Assembly: GCF_004216475.1 (NCBI RefSeq)
Contig: NZ_CP022303.1
Span: forward strand, 3,472,001 to 3,536,000
Direction: 5' to 3'
Origin: Thalassococcus sp. S3
GTDB lineage: Bacteria; Pseudomonadota; Alphaproteobacteria; Rhodobacterales; Rhodobacteraceae
Length of the DNA stretch: 64,000 nucleotides
Shown here: piece after piece, positions 7,121 to 14,812 of the stretch
Layout of the letters: each line of letters opens with the position of its first letter
How positions within the stretch are numbered: the stretch's first letter is position 1
Translations under genes and position numbers: made by a program
The notes under the pieces: generated by a model
Told to the model about the DNA's origin: nothing
What the model saw: the letters and a program-made list of their open reading frames with translations, nothing else
Database searches by the model: none

Positions 7121-8554
7121 GTGTTTTCCAAGTATAAAAAATCGGCCCCCGCGCCTGCGCCGGCACAGCCTGCAAACAATCCCGAAGCGGCTCCGGCCAA
7201 AGCGGATCAGCCGGCCCGGTTGCGACGGCCCACGCAAAAGCAGGCCGCCGAGACGGCGCCGATGGACAAGGAACGCAAGCGCAAGGAGCGGATGGGCGAG
7301 ATCAAGGTCGAGTTGCACCGCGCCCTGCTCGAAAACCTGAACTTGGCCGCGCTGGAACATGCGACCGAAGCCGAGTTAAGGACCGAGATCAGCTCGATCG
7401 CGAGCGAAATCCTTGAAGAAAAGGGCATCGTCCTCAATCGGGACGACCGTCAAACGCTCAACAAGGAGCTTTATGACGAGGTTACGGGCCTTGGCCCGCT
7501 TGAAACCCTTTTGCAGGACGAAACAGTCAACGATATCCTTGTGAACGGTCCGCAGCAGGTCTTTGTGGAGCGCGCGGGCAAGCTGGAGCTTAGCGATGTG
7601 ACGTTCAAGGACGAACGCCACCTCCTGCGCATCATCGACAAGATCGTCAGCGCTGTGGGACGGCGCGTGGACGAATCGAACCCCTATGTGGACGCCCGCC
7701 TGAAAGACGGCTCGCGTTTTAACGCGATGGTGCCGCCCATTGCTGTCGATGGCTCGCTCGTTTCGATCCGGAAGTTCAAAAAAGACAAGCTGGGCATCGA
7801 CGATCTGGTGAATTTCGGCGCCTTTACCGAGGAAATGGCCGCATATCTGCAAGCGGCCGTCGCCACGCGTCTGAACGTGATCGTGTCCGGGGGCACCGGC
7901 TCGGGTAAGACAACGACGCTGAATGCGCTCAGCTCTTTCATCGACAATGCCGAGCGGATCCTCACCATCGAGGATACAGCGGAACTCCAACTCCAACAGA
8001 CCCATGTGGGCCGGATGGAAAGCCGGCCGCCCAACGTGGAAGGCAAGGGCGAGGTGTCTCCCCGTGACTGTCTGAAAAATGCGCTGCGGATGCGTCCTGA
8101 CCGGATCATCGTGGGTGAGACGCGCGGCGAGGAAGTCATCGACATGCTGCAGGCCATGAACACGGGCCACGACGGGTCGATGACCACGATCCACGCCAAC
8201 TCCGCCCGTGACGGGATCAGCCGTCTGGAGAACATGATCGCGATGGCGGGGATCGAGATGCCGATCAAGGCGGTACGCTCGCAGATCTCCTCGGCTGTGA
8301 ACCTGATCGTGCAGGCCAGCCGCCTGCAGGACGGGTCCCGTCGTATGACCTCGATCACCGAGATTACCGGGATGGAGGGCGATGTGATTTCAATGCAGGA
8401 GATCTTTCGCTACCAGCGTGTCGGGCTGACACCAGACAACAAGATCATCGGTCATTTTACGGCAACCGGCGTGCGCAGCCATTTTTCAGAGCGGTTTCGG
8501 ATGTGGGGGTATGACCTGCCGGCTTCGATCTACGAACCGATCAACGCGGGGTAA
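7121..8554 (+). CDS. cpaF: CpaF/TadA secretion ATPase
   Basis: A 477-residue hexameric motor ATPase of the type II/IV secretion superfamily, starting at a GTG. A Pro/Ala-rich N-terminal tail (about 8-45) is followed by the N-terminal domain with ELYDEVTGLGPLETLL and VNDILVNGPQQVFVERAGKL. The ATPase core has the Walker A motif GGTGSGKTT at about residue 257, the Asp box ILTIEDTAELQL, Walker B near RMRPDRIIVGETRG and the His box STMTTIHANS-like segment GSMTTIHANSARDGI. It powers pilin assembly, and in some species retraction, at the inner membrane together with TadB and TadC, encoded directly downstream with a five-base gap. Confidence 0.96.
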   Translation: MFSKYKKSAPAPAPAQPANNPEAAPAKADQPARLRRPTQKQAAETAPMDKERKRKERMGEIKVELHRALLENLNLAALEHATEAELRTEISSIASEILEEKGIVLNRDDRQTLNKELYDEVTGLGPLETLLQDETVNDILVNGPQQVFVERAGKLELSDVTFKDERHLLRIIDKIVSAVGRRVDESNPYVDARLKDGSRFNAMVPPIAVDGSLVSIRKFKKDKLGIDDLVNFGAFTEEMAAYLQAAVATRLNVIVSGGTGSGKTTTLNALSSFIDNAERILTIEDTAELQLQQTHVGRMESRPPNVEGKGEVSPRDCLKNALRMRPDRIIVGETRGEEVIDMLQAMNTGHDGSMTTIHANSARDGISRLENMIAMAGIEMPIKAVRSQISSAVNLIVQASRLQDGSRRMTSITEITGMEGDVISMQEIFRYQRVGLTPDNKIIGHFTATGVRSHFSERFRMWGYDLPASIYEPINAG

Positions 8555-8559
8555 GAGTT

Positions 8560-9528
8560 ATGGAAATCAGTGCAGAGCCGATTATCTACGGGCTCATTTT
8601 CGTCGGTGTTCTCGTCCTGGTCGAAGGGGTCTATCTGGTCGCCTTCGGCAAGTCGATCAGCCTGAACAGCCGGGTCAACCGCCGGCTGGAAATGATGGAC
8701 AAGGGCACCGGGCGCGAGCAGGTGCTGGAACAGCTGCGCAAGGAAATGCAGCAGCATATGAAATCGCAGTCCATCCCGCTTTATTCGCTGCTTGCAGAAA
8801 AGGCGCAGAAGGCTGCGATTGCCTTTACCCCACAACAGCTGATCCTGGTGATGGCGGGGCTTGCCGCGATTGCCTTTGTCGGTCTGAGCATCGGAACGGA
8901 AACCGAACCGCCGGTGCGCATCGCGCTATCGATTGTGATTGGCGTGGGTGCGGTGTTCTTCTGGGTGTCATCGAAGGCCAAAAAGCGCATCGCCATGATC
9001 GAGGAACAGCTTCCCGACGCGGTGGAGCTGATGGTGCGCAGCTTGCGTGTCGGTCACCCTTTCGTGTCGGCCATCGGGATCGTCTCGAAGGAGGTGCAAG
9101 ATCCGCTGGCCACGGAATTCGGTATCATCGCGGATGAAGCGGCCTATGGCCGTGACGTGGGCGAGGCGCTCAAGGAAATGGCCGAACGGCTGGATATCCA
9201 GGATATGCGCTTTCTGTCGGTCGCCGTGACGATCCAGCAGCAATCAGGCGGTAACCTCGCCGAGGTGCTGGATGGCCTGGCCAAGGTGATCCGGGCCCGC
9301 TTTCGCCTCTTCCGCCGCGTCAAGGCGATCACGGCCGAGGCGCAGTGGTCCGGCAAGTTCCTGTCGGGTTTCCCGCTCCTCGCCCTGATCGTGATCCAGG
9401 TTCAGGATCCGCACTACTACGACGAGGTGCTTGATCACCCCTATTTCATTCCGGCCTGCTTTATCGTCGGTATCCTTCTGACGCTGAACCTGATCGTGAT
9501 GCGTTACCTCACCAACATCAAAGTCTGA
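8560..9528 (+). CDS. tadB: inner-membrane platform protein TadB
   Basis: A 322-residue member of the type II secretion F domain family. It has an N-terminal membrane segment (LIFVGVLVLVEGVYLVAFG), a paired segment near residues 90-130 (LILVMAGLAAIAFVG and IALSIVIGVGAVFFWV), the cytoplasmic GspF-type domain with LPDAVELMVRSLRVGHPF and VTIQQQSGGNLAEVLDGL, and a C-terminal membrane pair ending YFIPACFIVGILLTLN. With TadC it forms the inner-membrane platform on which CpaF acts. The gaps to its neighbours are five and nine bases, consistent with one operon. Confidence 0.95.
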   Translation: MEISAEPIIYGLIFVGVLVLVEGVYLVAFGKSISLNSRVNRRLEMMDKGTGREQVLEQLRKEMQQHMKSQSIPLYSLLAEKAQKAAIAFTPQQLILVMAGLAAIAFVGLSIGTETEPPVRIALSIVIGVGAVFFWVSSKAKKRIAMIEEQLPDAVELMVRSLRVGHPFVSAIGIVSKEVQDPLATEFGIIADEAAYGRDVGEALKEMAERLDIQDMRFLSVAVTIQQQSGGNLAEVLDGLAKVIRARFRLFRRVKAITAEAQWSGKFLSGFPLLALIVIQVQDPHYYDEVLDHPYFIPACFIVGILLTLNLIVMRYLTNIKV

Positions 9529-9537
9529 GGCCCGGTC

Positions 9538-10509
9538 ATGGATTTTCTGACATACGCCAACGATCTGCTCACCAGTTCCCTGGGACCTTTCGGCCCGCTT
9601 ATCGCTGTCGGTGGTCTGGGTCTCTTTATGATCCTGCTGACCATTCCGATGCTGATGAACCAGCCGGAGGATCCGCTTAAAAAGCTCAAGCGCAACGCGA
9701 GTGTTGTCAAAGAGAAGAAGTCGGAAAAGGAACGTCTGCGCCAGGGTGGCCGGAACGAACAACTTGAACGCTTTGCCAATTTCCTTGAGCCGCAGAACGT
9801 GGACGAGCTGTCCGCGATCCAGCTCAAGCTGACCCAGGCCGGCTATCAGTCCAAGGATGCCGTGCGTGTCTTTCACGTCGCACAACTCGCACTTGGCCTG
9901 ATCGGCCTTGTCGCGGGCGTGCTTTACGTCACTGTTCTGAATGCGGACCAGAATTTCGACACCCAGCAACTCATCATGTATACGATTGGACCCGGCGGTG
10001 TCGGATACATGTTGCCGAAATACTGGGTCACACGGCGCGTGGGGGAGAGGCAGGCCCAGATCACCGCCGGCTTCCCGGATTCGCTCGACATGATGCTGGT
10101 CTGCGTCGAGGCCGGGCAGTCGCTCGACCAGTCGATCATCCGAGTAGCCAAGGAACTGCGGGCGTCCTACCCGGCGCTCGCCGACGAGTTCGAGATCGTG
10201 TCCTACGAGATGAAAGCGGGCAAGGATAAGGCCACCGTCCTGCGTGACATGGGAACACGCTGCGGCGTTCAGGATGTCTCGTCCTTCGTGACCGTTCTGA
10301 TCCAGTCCCAGACCTTCGGTACCTCCATCGCCGACGCGCTGCGGGTCTATGCCGGCGAGATGCGGGACAAGCGGGTGATGCGCGCGGAAGAGGCCGCAAA
10401 CAAGTTGCCAACGAAGATGACCCTTGCCACAATGATGCTTACTGTGCCGCCGCTTCTGATCATCCTGGTCGGGCCTTCGGTGCACGGGATCACCCAGATG
10501 GGTCAATAA
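9538..10509 (+). CDS. tadC: inner-membrane platform protein TadC
   Basis: A 323-residue partner of TadB, also of the type II secretion F domain family. The N-terminal hydrophobic segment is followed by a charged stretch rich in Lys and Arg (about 45-75), a membrane pair, then the conserved GFPDSLDMMLVCVEAGQSLD region and a second set with FVTVLIQSQTFGTSIADAL. The C-terminal membrane segment is MMLTVPPLLIILVGPSV. It completes the inner-membrane pilus platform. TPR lipoprotein genes follow after 21 bases. Confidence 0.94.
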   Translation: MDFLTYANDLLTSSLGPFGPLIAVGGLGLFMILLTIPMLMNQPEDPLKKLKRNASVVKEKKSEKERLRQGGRNEQLERFANFLEPQNVDELSAIQLKLTQAGYQSKDAVRVFHVAQLALGLIGLVAGVLYVTVLNADQNFDTQQLIMYTIGPGGVGYMLPKYWVTRRVGERQAQITAGFPDSLDMMLVCVEAGQSLDQSIIRVAKELRASYPALADEFEIVSYEMKAGKDKATVLRDMGTRCGVQDVSSFVTVLIQSQTFGTSIADALRVYAGEMRDKRVMRAEEAANKLPTKMTLATMMLTVPPLLIILVGPSVHGITQMGQ

Positions 10510-10530
10510 AGAGCAGGGACAGCGCGCGAC

Positions 10531-11109
10531 ATGGGACAGCGCGGATCGACGTGGAAAGGTCGCATTCTACTTATCTGCAGCCTCGCCGGTGTTGCCGCCT
10601 GCGGGGCGCCCGCCATTTCAGAAACCGAAGGCGGACCATATGCCCCTGGTATCGACCGCCGCGGGCAGGCTGTTGACGGTGTGGAGGTCGGCCATCGCCT
10701 GATGGCCGCCGGCGAATACGAACTGGCGATTGATGCATTCACACGCGCGGCCCTGGAAAACGGAATGACACCAGAGGTGATCTCCGGCCTTGGAACAGCC
10801 AATCTTGGCCTGGGACGCCTGGGACAGGCGGAAGAGCTTTTGCGCCGCAGTGTCCGAGAGGAGCCGGACTGGCCCGAAGCGTGGAACAACCTAGGCGTCG
10901 TTTTGATGGAAAGGGGTAAAACGGCAGAAGCCGTGCAAATCTTTCGAAAGGCCTTCGCGCTCGACAATGGCGAAAGCACATCAATCCGAGACAATTTACG
11001 CTTAGCGCTCGCAAAATCCGAAAATCGTGATAATACTGCTGGACAAATAGAAAACTATAAACTGGTGCGGCGCGGCAGCGGTGATTTCCTGCTTCGCGAG
11101 ACACTATGA
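10531..11109 (+). CDS. TadD-like TPR lipoprotein (first copy)
   Basis: A 192-residue predicted lipoprotein. The hydrophobic segment ILLICSLAGVAAC places the lipid cysteine at residue 24. Tetratricopeptide helices cover about residues 50-150, with ERGKTAEAVQIFRKAFALDN as the clearest repeat; WPEAWNNLGVVLME is also typical. TadD proteins act in the periplasm and are thought to pilot or stabilise secretin subunits. It is much shorter than its downstream neighbour and the two are not simple duplicates, so it may have a different partner. Codon use becomes more AT-rich near its 3' end (about 10980-11070). Confidence 0.85.
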   Translation: MGQRGSTWKGRILLICSLAGVAACGAPAISETEGGPYAPGIDRRGQAVDGVEVGHRLMAAGEYELAIDAFTRAALENGMTPEVISGLGTANLGLGRLGQAEELLRRSVREEPDWPEAWNNLGVVLMERGKTAEAVQIFRKAFALDNGESTSIRDNLRLALAKSENRDNTAGQIENYKLVRRGSGDFLLRETL

Positions 11110-11136
11110 GGACAGAGCAGTAAAGGACGCACAAAC

Positions 11137-11988
11137 ATGCGCCACCCTATCCTTTTATCGGTGTGCCTGACCGGTGCATTCGCCTTATCGGCGTGCGGCG
11201 AGAAGAATGGCGACGAAACGGTTGAGCGGGCCTTTCAGGACGTCAATGTCATCGACGAAAGCAATCTGAACGACGTCATGCTGACCGTCGCGGACCCGAA
11301 CGAAGCGGTCACTCATTTCCAACGCACCGCCAAGGACAATCCGGATCGAATTGATGCGCAACGCGGCCTTGCTCTTTCGCTGGTCCGCGCCCGCCGGATC
11401 AGCGAAGCCGTTCCGGCCTGGTCAAAAGTCGTATCGATGAAAGACGCAACGCCCGAGGACAGCGTGAACCTGGCTGATGCCCTGATCCGCGCGGGCGATT
11501 GGGATCGCGCCGAAAAGACGCTGGATGATATTCCACCCACGCATGAAACATTCAAACGCTATCGTCTTGAGGCGATGGTCGCGGACGCGAACAAGGAATG
11601 GAAAACCGCGGACAGTTTCTATGAAACTGCGCTTGGATTGACCACGCGCCCGGCGGGCGTTCTGAACAATTGGGGCTATTCCAAACTGACCCGGGGAGAC
11701 TTCTCGGAAGCCGAGCGTCTTTTCACCGAAGCCATTCGCCAAGATGAGAGCCTGTTCACCGCCAAAAACAACATGGTGTTGGCGCGAGGCGCACAGCGCA
11801 ACTATACCCTGCCCGTCATCCCGATGAGCCAGATCGAGCGCGCCCAGCTTTTGCATACCATGGCGCTTTCTGCGGTCAAACAGGGCGATGTCGAGACCGG
11901 CAAGGGGATCTTGCGCGAATCCATCGACACCCATCCCCAGCATTTCGAAGAGGCGGTGCGGTCGTTGCGCGCGCTTGAACAAAGCTGA
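11137..11988 (+). CDS. tadD: TadD, TPR lipoprotein (second copy)
   Basis: A 283-residue predicted lipoprotein with lipobox LSAC at residues 17-20. At least four TPR-like helical pairs follow: AVTHFQRTAKDNPDRIDAQR, EAVPAWSKVVSMKDATPEDS, WDRAEKTLDDIPPTHETFKR and FSEAERLFTEAIRQDESLFT. This length and repeat number fit TadD of Rhodobacteraceae tad loci, a periplasmic pilotin-like factor for the secretin. It is separated from the prepilin peptidase gene by four bases, which supports a shared transcript. Confidence 0.88.
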   Translation: MRHPILLSVCLTGAFALSACGEKNGDETVERAFQDVNVIDESNLNDVMLTVADPNEAVTHFQRTAKDNPDRIDAQRGLALSLVRARRISEAVPAWSKVVSMKDATPEDSVNLADALIRAGDWDRAEKTLDDIPPTHETFKRYRLEAMVADANKEWKTADSFYETALGLTTRPAGVLNNWGYSKLTRGDFSEAERLFTEAIRQDESLFTAKNNMVLARGAQRNYTLPVIPMSQIERAQLLHTMALSAVKQGDVETGKGILRESIDTHPQHFEEAVRSLRALEQS

Positions 11989-11992
11989 CATC

Positions 11993-12487
11993 ATGACGAT
12001 CCCCAGCGCGCAGGCCCTGTTTTTCCTGCCGTTCGTGCTCCCGATCTGCTTTTACGTGGCGTTCACCGATCTGCGCGAAATGCGCATCACAAATCAGGCC
12101 GTTCTTGTTCTTGGCGCGCTGTTTCTGGTCTTGGGGCTCTTTGTCATGCCTTTTGCAGATTATGGCTGGCGACTTGCTCAACTGGCCATCGTCCTTGTAA
12201 TCGGCATTGTTCTCAATGCCGGTGGCGCGGTTGGTGCGGGGGATGCGAAATTCGCCGCAGCCGCTGCGCCCTACATCGCCGCAGGTGATTTTCGGCTCAT
12301 CATCGTGATATTCGCTGCCAATCTTCTGGCAGCCGTCGCCACGCACCGACTTGCGAAATACACGCCCCTGCGCCGGATCGCTCCGCATTGGAAAAGCTGG
12401 GACAGGGGTTGGAAGTTTCCGATGGGCCTGTCTTTGGGAGGCACGCTCGCAATTTATCTGATCCTGGGCGTTTATCTGGGCGGCTGA
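11993..12487 (+). CDS. cpaA: prepilin peptidase CpaA/TadV
   Basis: A 164-residue polytopic membrane protein of the GxGD aspartic peptidase class, with no methyltransferase domain. The ATG at 11993 is preferred; upstream in-frame codons overlap tadD. The two catalytic aspartates are D26 in AFTDLREMRI and D84 in GAGDAKF. Six hydrophobic segments can be counted. It would cleave the two Flp-like prepilins after the glycine that ends their leaders. Because those substrates have Asp-Trp rather than Glu-Tyr after the cut, its recognition pocket may be adapted. Confidence 0.93.
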   Translation: MTIPSAQALFFLPFVLPICFYVAFTDLREMRITNQAVLVLGALFLVLGLFVMPFADYGWRLAQLAIVLVIGIVLNAGGAVGAGDAKFAAAAAPYIAAGDFRLIIVIFAANLLAAVATHRLAKYTPLRRIAPHWKSWDRGWKFPMGLSLGGTLAIYLILGVYLGG

Positions 12488-12600
12488 GATCTTTCACCAA
12501 ATCTAAATCATCGCTCCCCAAAATGCTTTGGGATACGGATCAGTTCGTTTACCATGTTCAGAAAAGACAAAGCAGTACAGAACATTATACAGGCTCCGTC

Positions 12601-13911
12601 ATGAATATGCAGCCCACCGCCGTAATGGCGCCTCCGCCGCCCCGGAATATGTCGGAAATGAAACTCCCGATCGTCATGATGCGGGACATTTTGCTGAAGA
12701 CGGTTTTCCGCAAAAACGTCGACATGGTCAGCGAGATTGCGGAAGCGATTTGTTTGCCCGTCACCGTGACGCAGGAATTGGTGGATCTCGCCCGCGAACA
12801 GAAACTGATTGAAGCGACGGGCACGCTGAATGCCAATAACGGCAATGAAATGGGCTATCAATTGACCGATGCCGGCAAGGCCCGGGCGCTCGACGCGCTG
12901 TCGCAATCGGAATATTTCGGCGCCATGCCCGTGCCGCTGGATGTCTATCGCGAACAGGTTGAGCGTCAATCCATCAAGAACATCCAGATCACCCGCGATC
13001 AACTGACCAGCGCGATGGGCCATCTGATCCTGCCCGACAGCCTGCTTGATCATCTGGGGCCCGCGGTCAGCGCAGGCCGTTCGATCCTGATGTATGGGCC
13101 ACCGGGCAACGGCAAATCCTCGATCTCCAACGGCATTCGGGACGCGATGGGCGACAGGGTCTATGTGCCCTACGCCATTGAATATTCGGGACAAGTCATC
13201 ACGGTCTATGACCCGATCGTGCATTCCGCGGCCGAAGTTCAAAAGGACGATCCCACCTCGCTCCGCCGCACGGGCAATCGCTTTGATACCCGGTATGTCT
13301 GCTGCGCGCGGCCAACGGTTGTCACAGGGGGCGAGCTGTCACTCTCGATGCTCGACCTGGTCTACAACCCGACCGCGCGGACCTATCAGGCGCCCTTGCA
13401 GCTCAAATCTTCGGGCGGCATCTTTATCGTGGATGACCTTGGCCGTCAGGAGGAGCCGCCGCAGGCTCTCGTGAACCGCTGGATCGTCCCCTTGGAGGAG
13501 AGCAAGGACATCCTTGGCCTGCAATCGGGCGAAAAGTTCGAGGTGCCGTTCGACACGCTGGTGATCTTCTCCACCAACTTCCACCCGAACGAGATCTTTG
13601 ACCAGGCGGCCTTGCGGCGGATCTTCTTCAAGATCAAGATCGACGGGCCGAACCAGGAAAACTTCCTGAAGATCTTCGCCCTTGTCGCCCGCAAAAAGAA
13701 TATGCCTCTGGACGAGGGCGCGCTGCTGCACCTGTTGAAGGTCAAGTATCCGACCATCGACAATATCTATGCCAACTATCAACCGGTTTTCCTGATCGAC
13801 CAGATGATCGCCATCTGCGAGTTCGAAGGGATCCCCTACCAGATGACCCCGGACCTGATAGACCGCGCCTGGGCCAACATGTTCGTCAAAGACGAAACCA
13901 TCGTGAAATGA
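12601..13911 (+). CDS. tad-locus AAA-type ATPase of unknown role
   Basis: A 436-residue protein. The start MNMQPTAVM at 12601 fits close homologues I recall from roseobacters; another in-frame ATG lies at 12523. An N-terminal region (about 20-110) looks like a winged-helix or helical adaptor (LPVTVTQELVDLAREQKLIE). The P-loop GPPGNGKSS is at about 166-174, Walker B FIVDDLG near 275 and a sensor-like FSTNF near 322. The C-terminal region ends in WANMFVKDETIVK. The family is known to me mainly as unnamed ATPases beside tad genes in Rhodobacteraceae. It is cytoplasmic and separate from the CpaF motor, so a remodelling or regulatory role in pilus biogenesis is inferred. Confidence 0.85.
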   Translation: MNMQPTAVMAPPPPRNMSEMKLPIVMMRDILLKTVFRKNVDMVSEIAEAICLPVTVTQELVDLAREQKLIEATGTLNANNGNEMGYQLTDAGKARALDALSQSEYFGAMPVPLDVYREQVERQSIKNIQITRDQLTSAMGHLILPDSLLDHLGPAVSAGRSILMYGPPGNGKSSISNGIRDAMGDRVYVPYAIEYSGQVITVYDPIVHSAAEVQKDDPTSLRRTGNRFDTRYVCCARPTVVTGGELSLSMLDLVYNPTARTYQAPLQLKSSGGIFIVDDLGRQEEPPQALVNRWIVPLEESKDILGLQSGEKFEVPFDTLVIFSTNFHPNEIFDQAALRRIFFKIKIDGPNQENFLKIFALVARKKNMPLDEGALLHLLKVKYPTIDNIYANYQPVFLIDQMIAICEFEGIPYQMTPDLIDRAWANMFVKDETIVK

Positions 13912-14701
13912 TCGGGGTTGCAGGATGCGGCCGGATGGGCAGACCCATGCTGGCCGCCCTGCGCCGCGCCGGATTGGAGGCCAAGGGCTATGTCGCCCGC
14001 CCTCGGAGTGCGGGGCGATGGCCGCCCATGTTACAAATGACCCTGCTCATTTTGCCGCGGGCCTGCAAACCCTCATCACCGTCGTGCGGGACGAGGAGCA
14101 GACCGAGGAGGTCCTCTTCAAGGCCCAGGGTTTTGCCGCAGCGCCGCGCCTTGAGACCATTATCCTCTGCTCCACGCTTTCACCCCAATATGTCCGCGCG
14201 CTGCCTGTGCGGGTGGCACGACATATCTCTCTGATCGACGCCCCGATGTCCGGAGCCCAGATCGCGGCGGAAGAGGCGCGCCTGTCTTTCATGCTGGGCG
14301 GCGCCGCGGGACTGCTTGACCGTCACCAGCCGCTCTTTGACGCGATGGGCGCCCACTTTCACCGGATGGGAGCTTATGGCGCAGGCATGCAGGCCAAGGT
14401 CCTCAACAACCTCCTGGCCGCCTCCAACACCGCGATGACGCGGCTGGTGCTCGACTGGGCCGAGGCCTCTGGGATCGAGGAGCGTGCCTTGCTGGATCTG
14501 ATCCAAACCTCCTCGGGCCAGAATTGGTTCGCCTCACACTTTGACGATATTGAATTCGCCCGCGACGGCTATGCGCCCGACAATTCGATCAGCATCCTCG
14601 TCAAGGACATCGCATCGGCCCTCGATGCGGCACCACCGGATGCAGATATCGCGCTGCCGAAGACGATTCAAACCGCCATCCTCAATTTGAAGACGCGGTA
14701 A
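13908..14701 (+). pseudogene. frameshifted 3-hydroxyisobutyrate dehydrogenase-family gene
   Basis: The start ATG overlaps the ATPase stop (ATGA). Residues 1-34 in the first frame give an NAD(P)-binding Rossmann start, MIGVAGCGRMGRPMLAALRR. The family sequence then continues in a different frame from about base 14015, with DPAHFAAGLQTLITVVRDEE, SLIDAPMSGAQIAAEEARLS and AGMQAKVLNNLLAASNTAM, where the family's catalytic lysine lies in MQAKVLNN. The total of 794 bases is one short of a 264-residue gene, so a single missing base near a GGGG run explains it. It is either a real mutation or a sequencing error. The intact enzyme would be an NAD-dependent 2-hydroxyacid-type dehydrogenase with unknown substrate. 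Confidence 0.82.
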
Positions 14702-14812
14702 CCCTCTTTTTTTTGGTTACAAATATCCTGGGGATCGCCTTTGTCGCGCCATTGGTCCGACAGATAATGGCACCGGGCTGGCCCTCAATCCGACATCCGC
14801 TACATTCCCGCC

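Noticed and set aside
12517..12532. CCCAAA/TTTGGG hairpin before the tad ATPase as an operator
   Set aside because: The stem has only six weak pairs and no second copy; a regulatory role cannot be supported.
14702..14722. A T8 run after the frameshifted dehydrogenase as a terminator
   Set aside because: No stem precedes the T run, so an intrinsic terminator is not supported.
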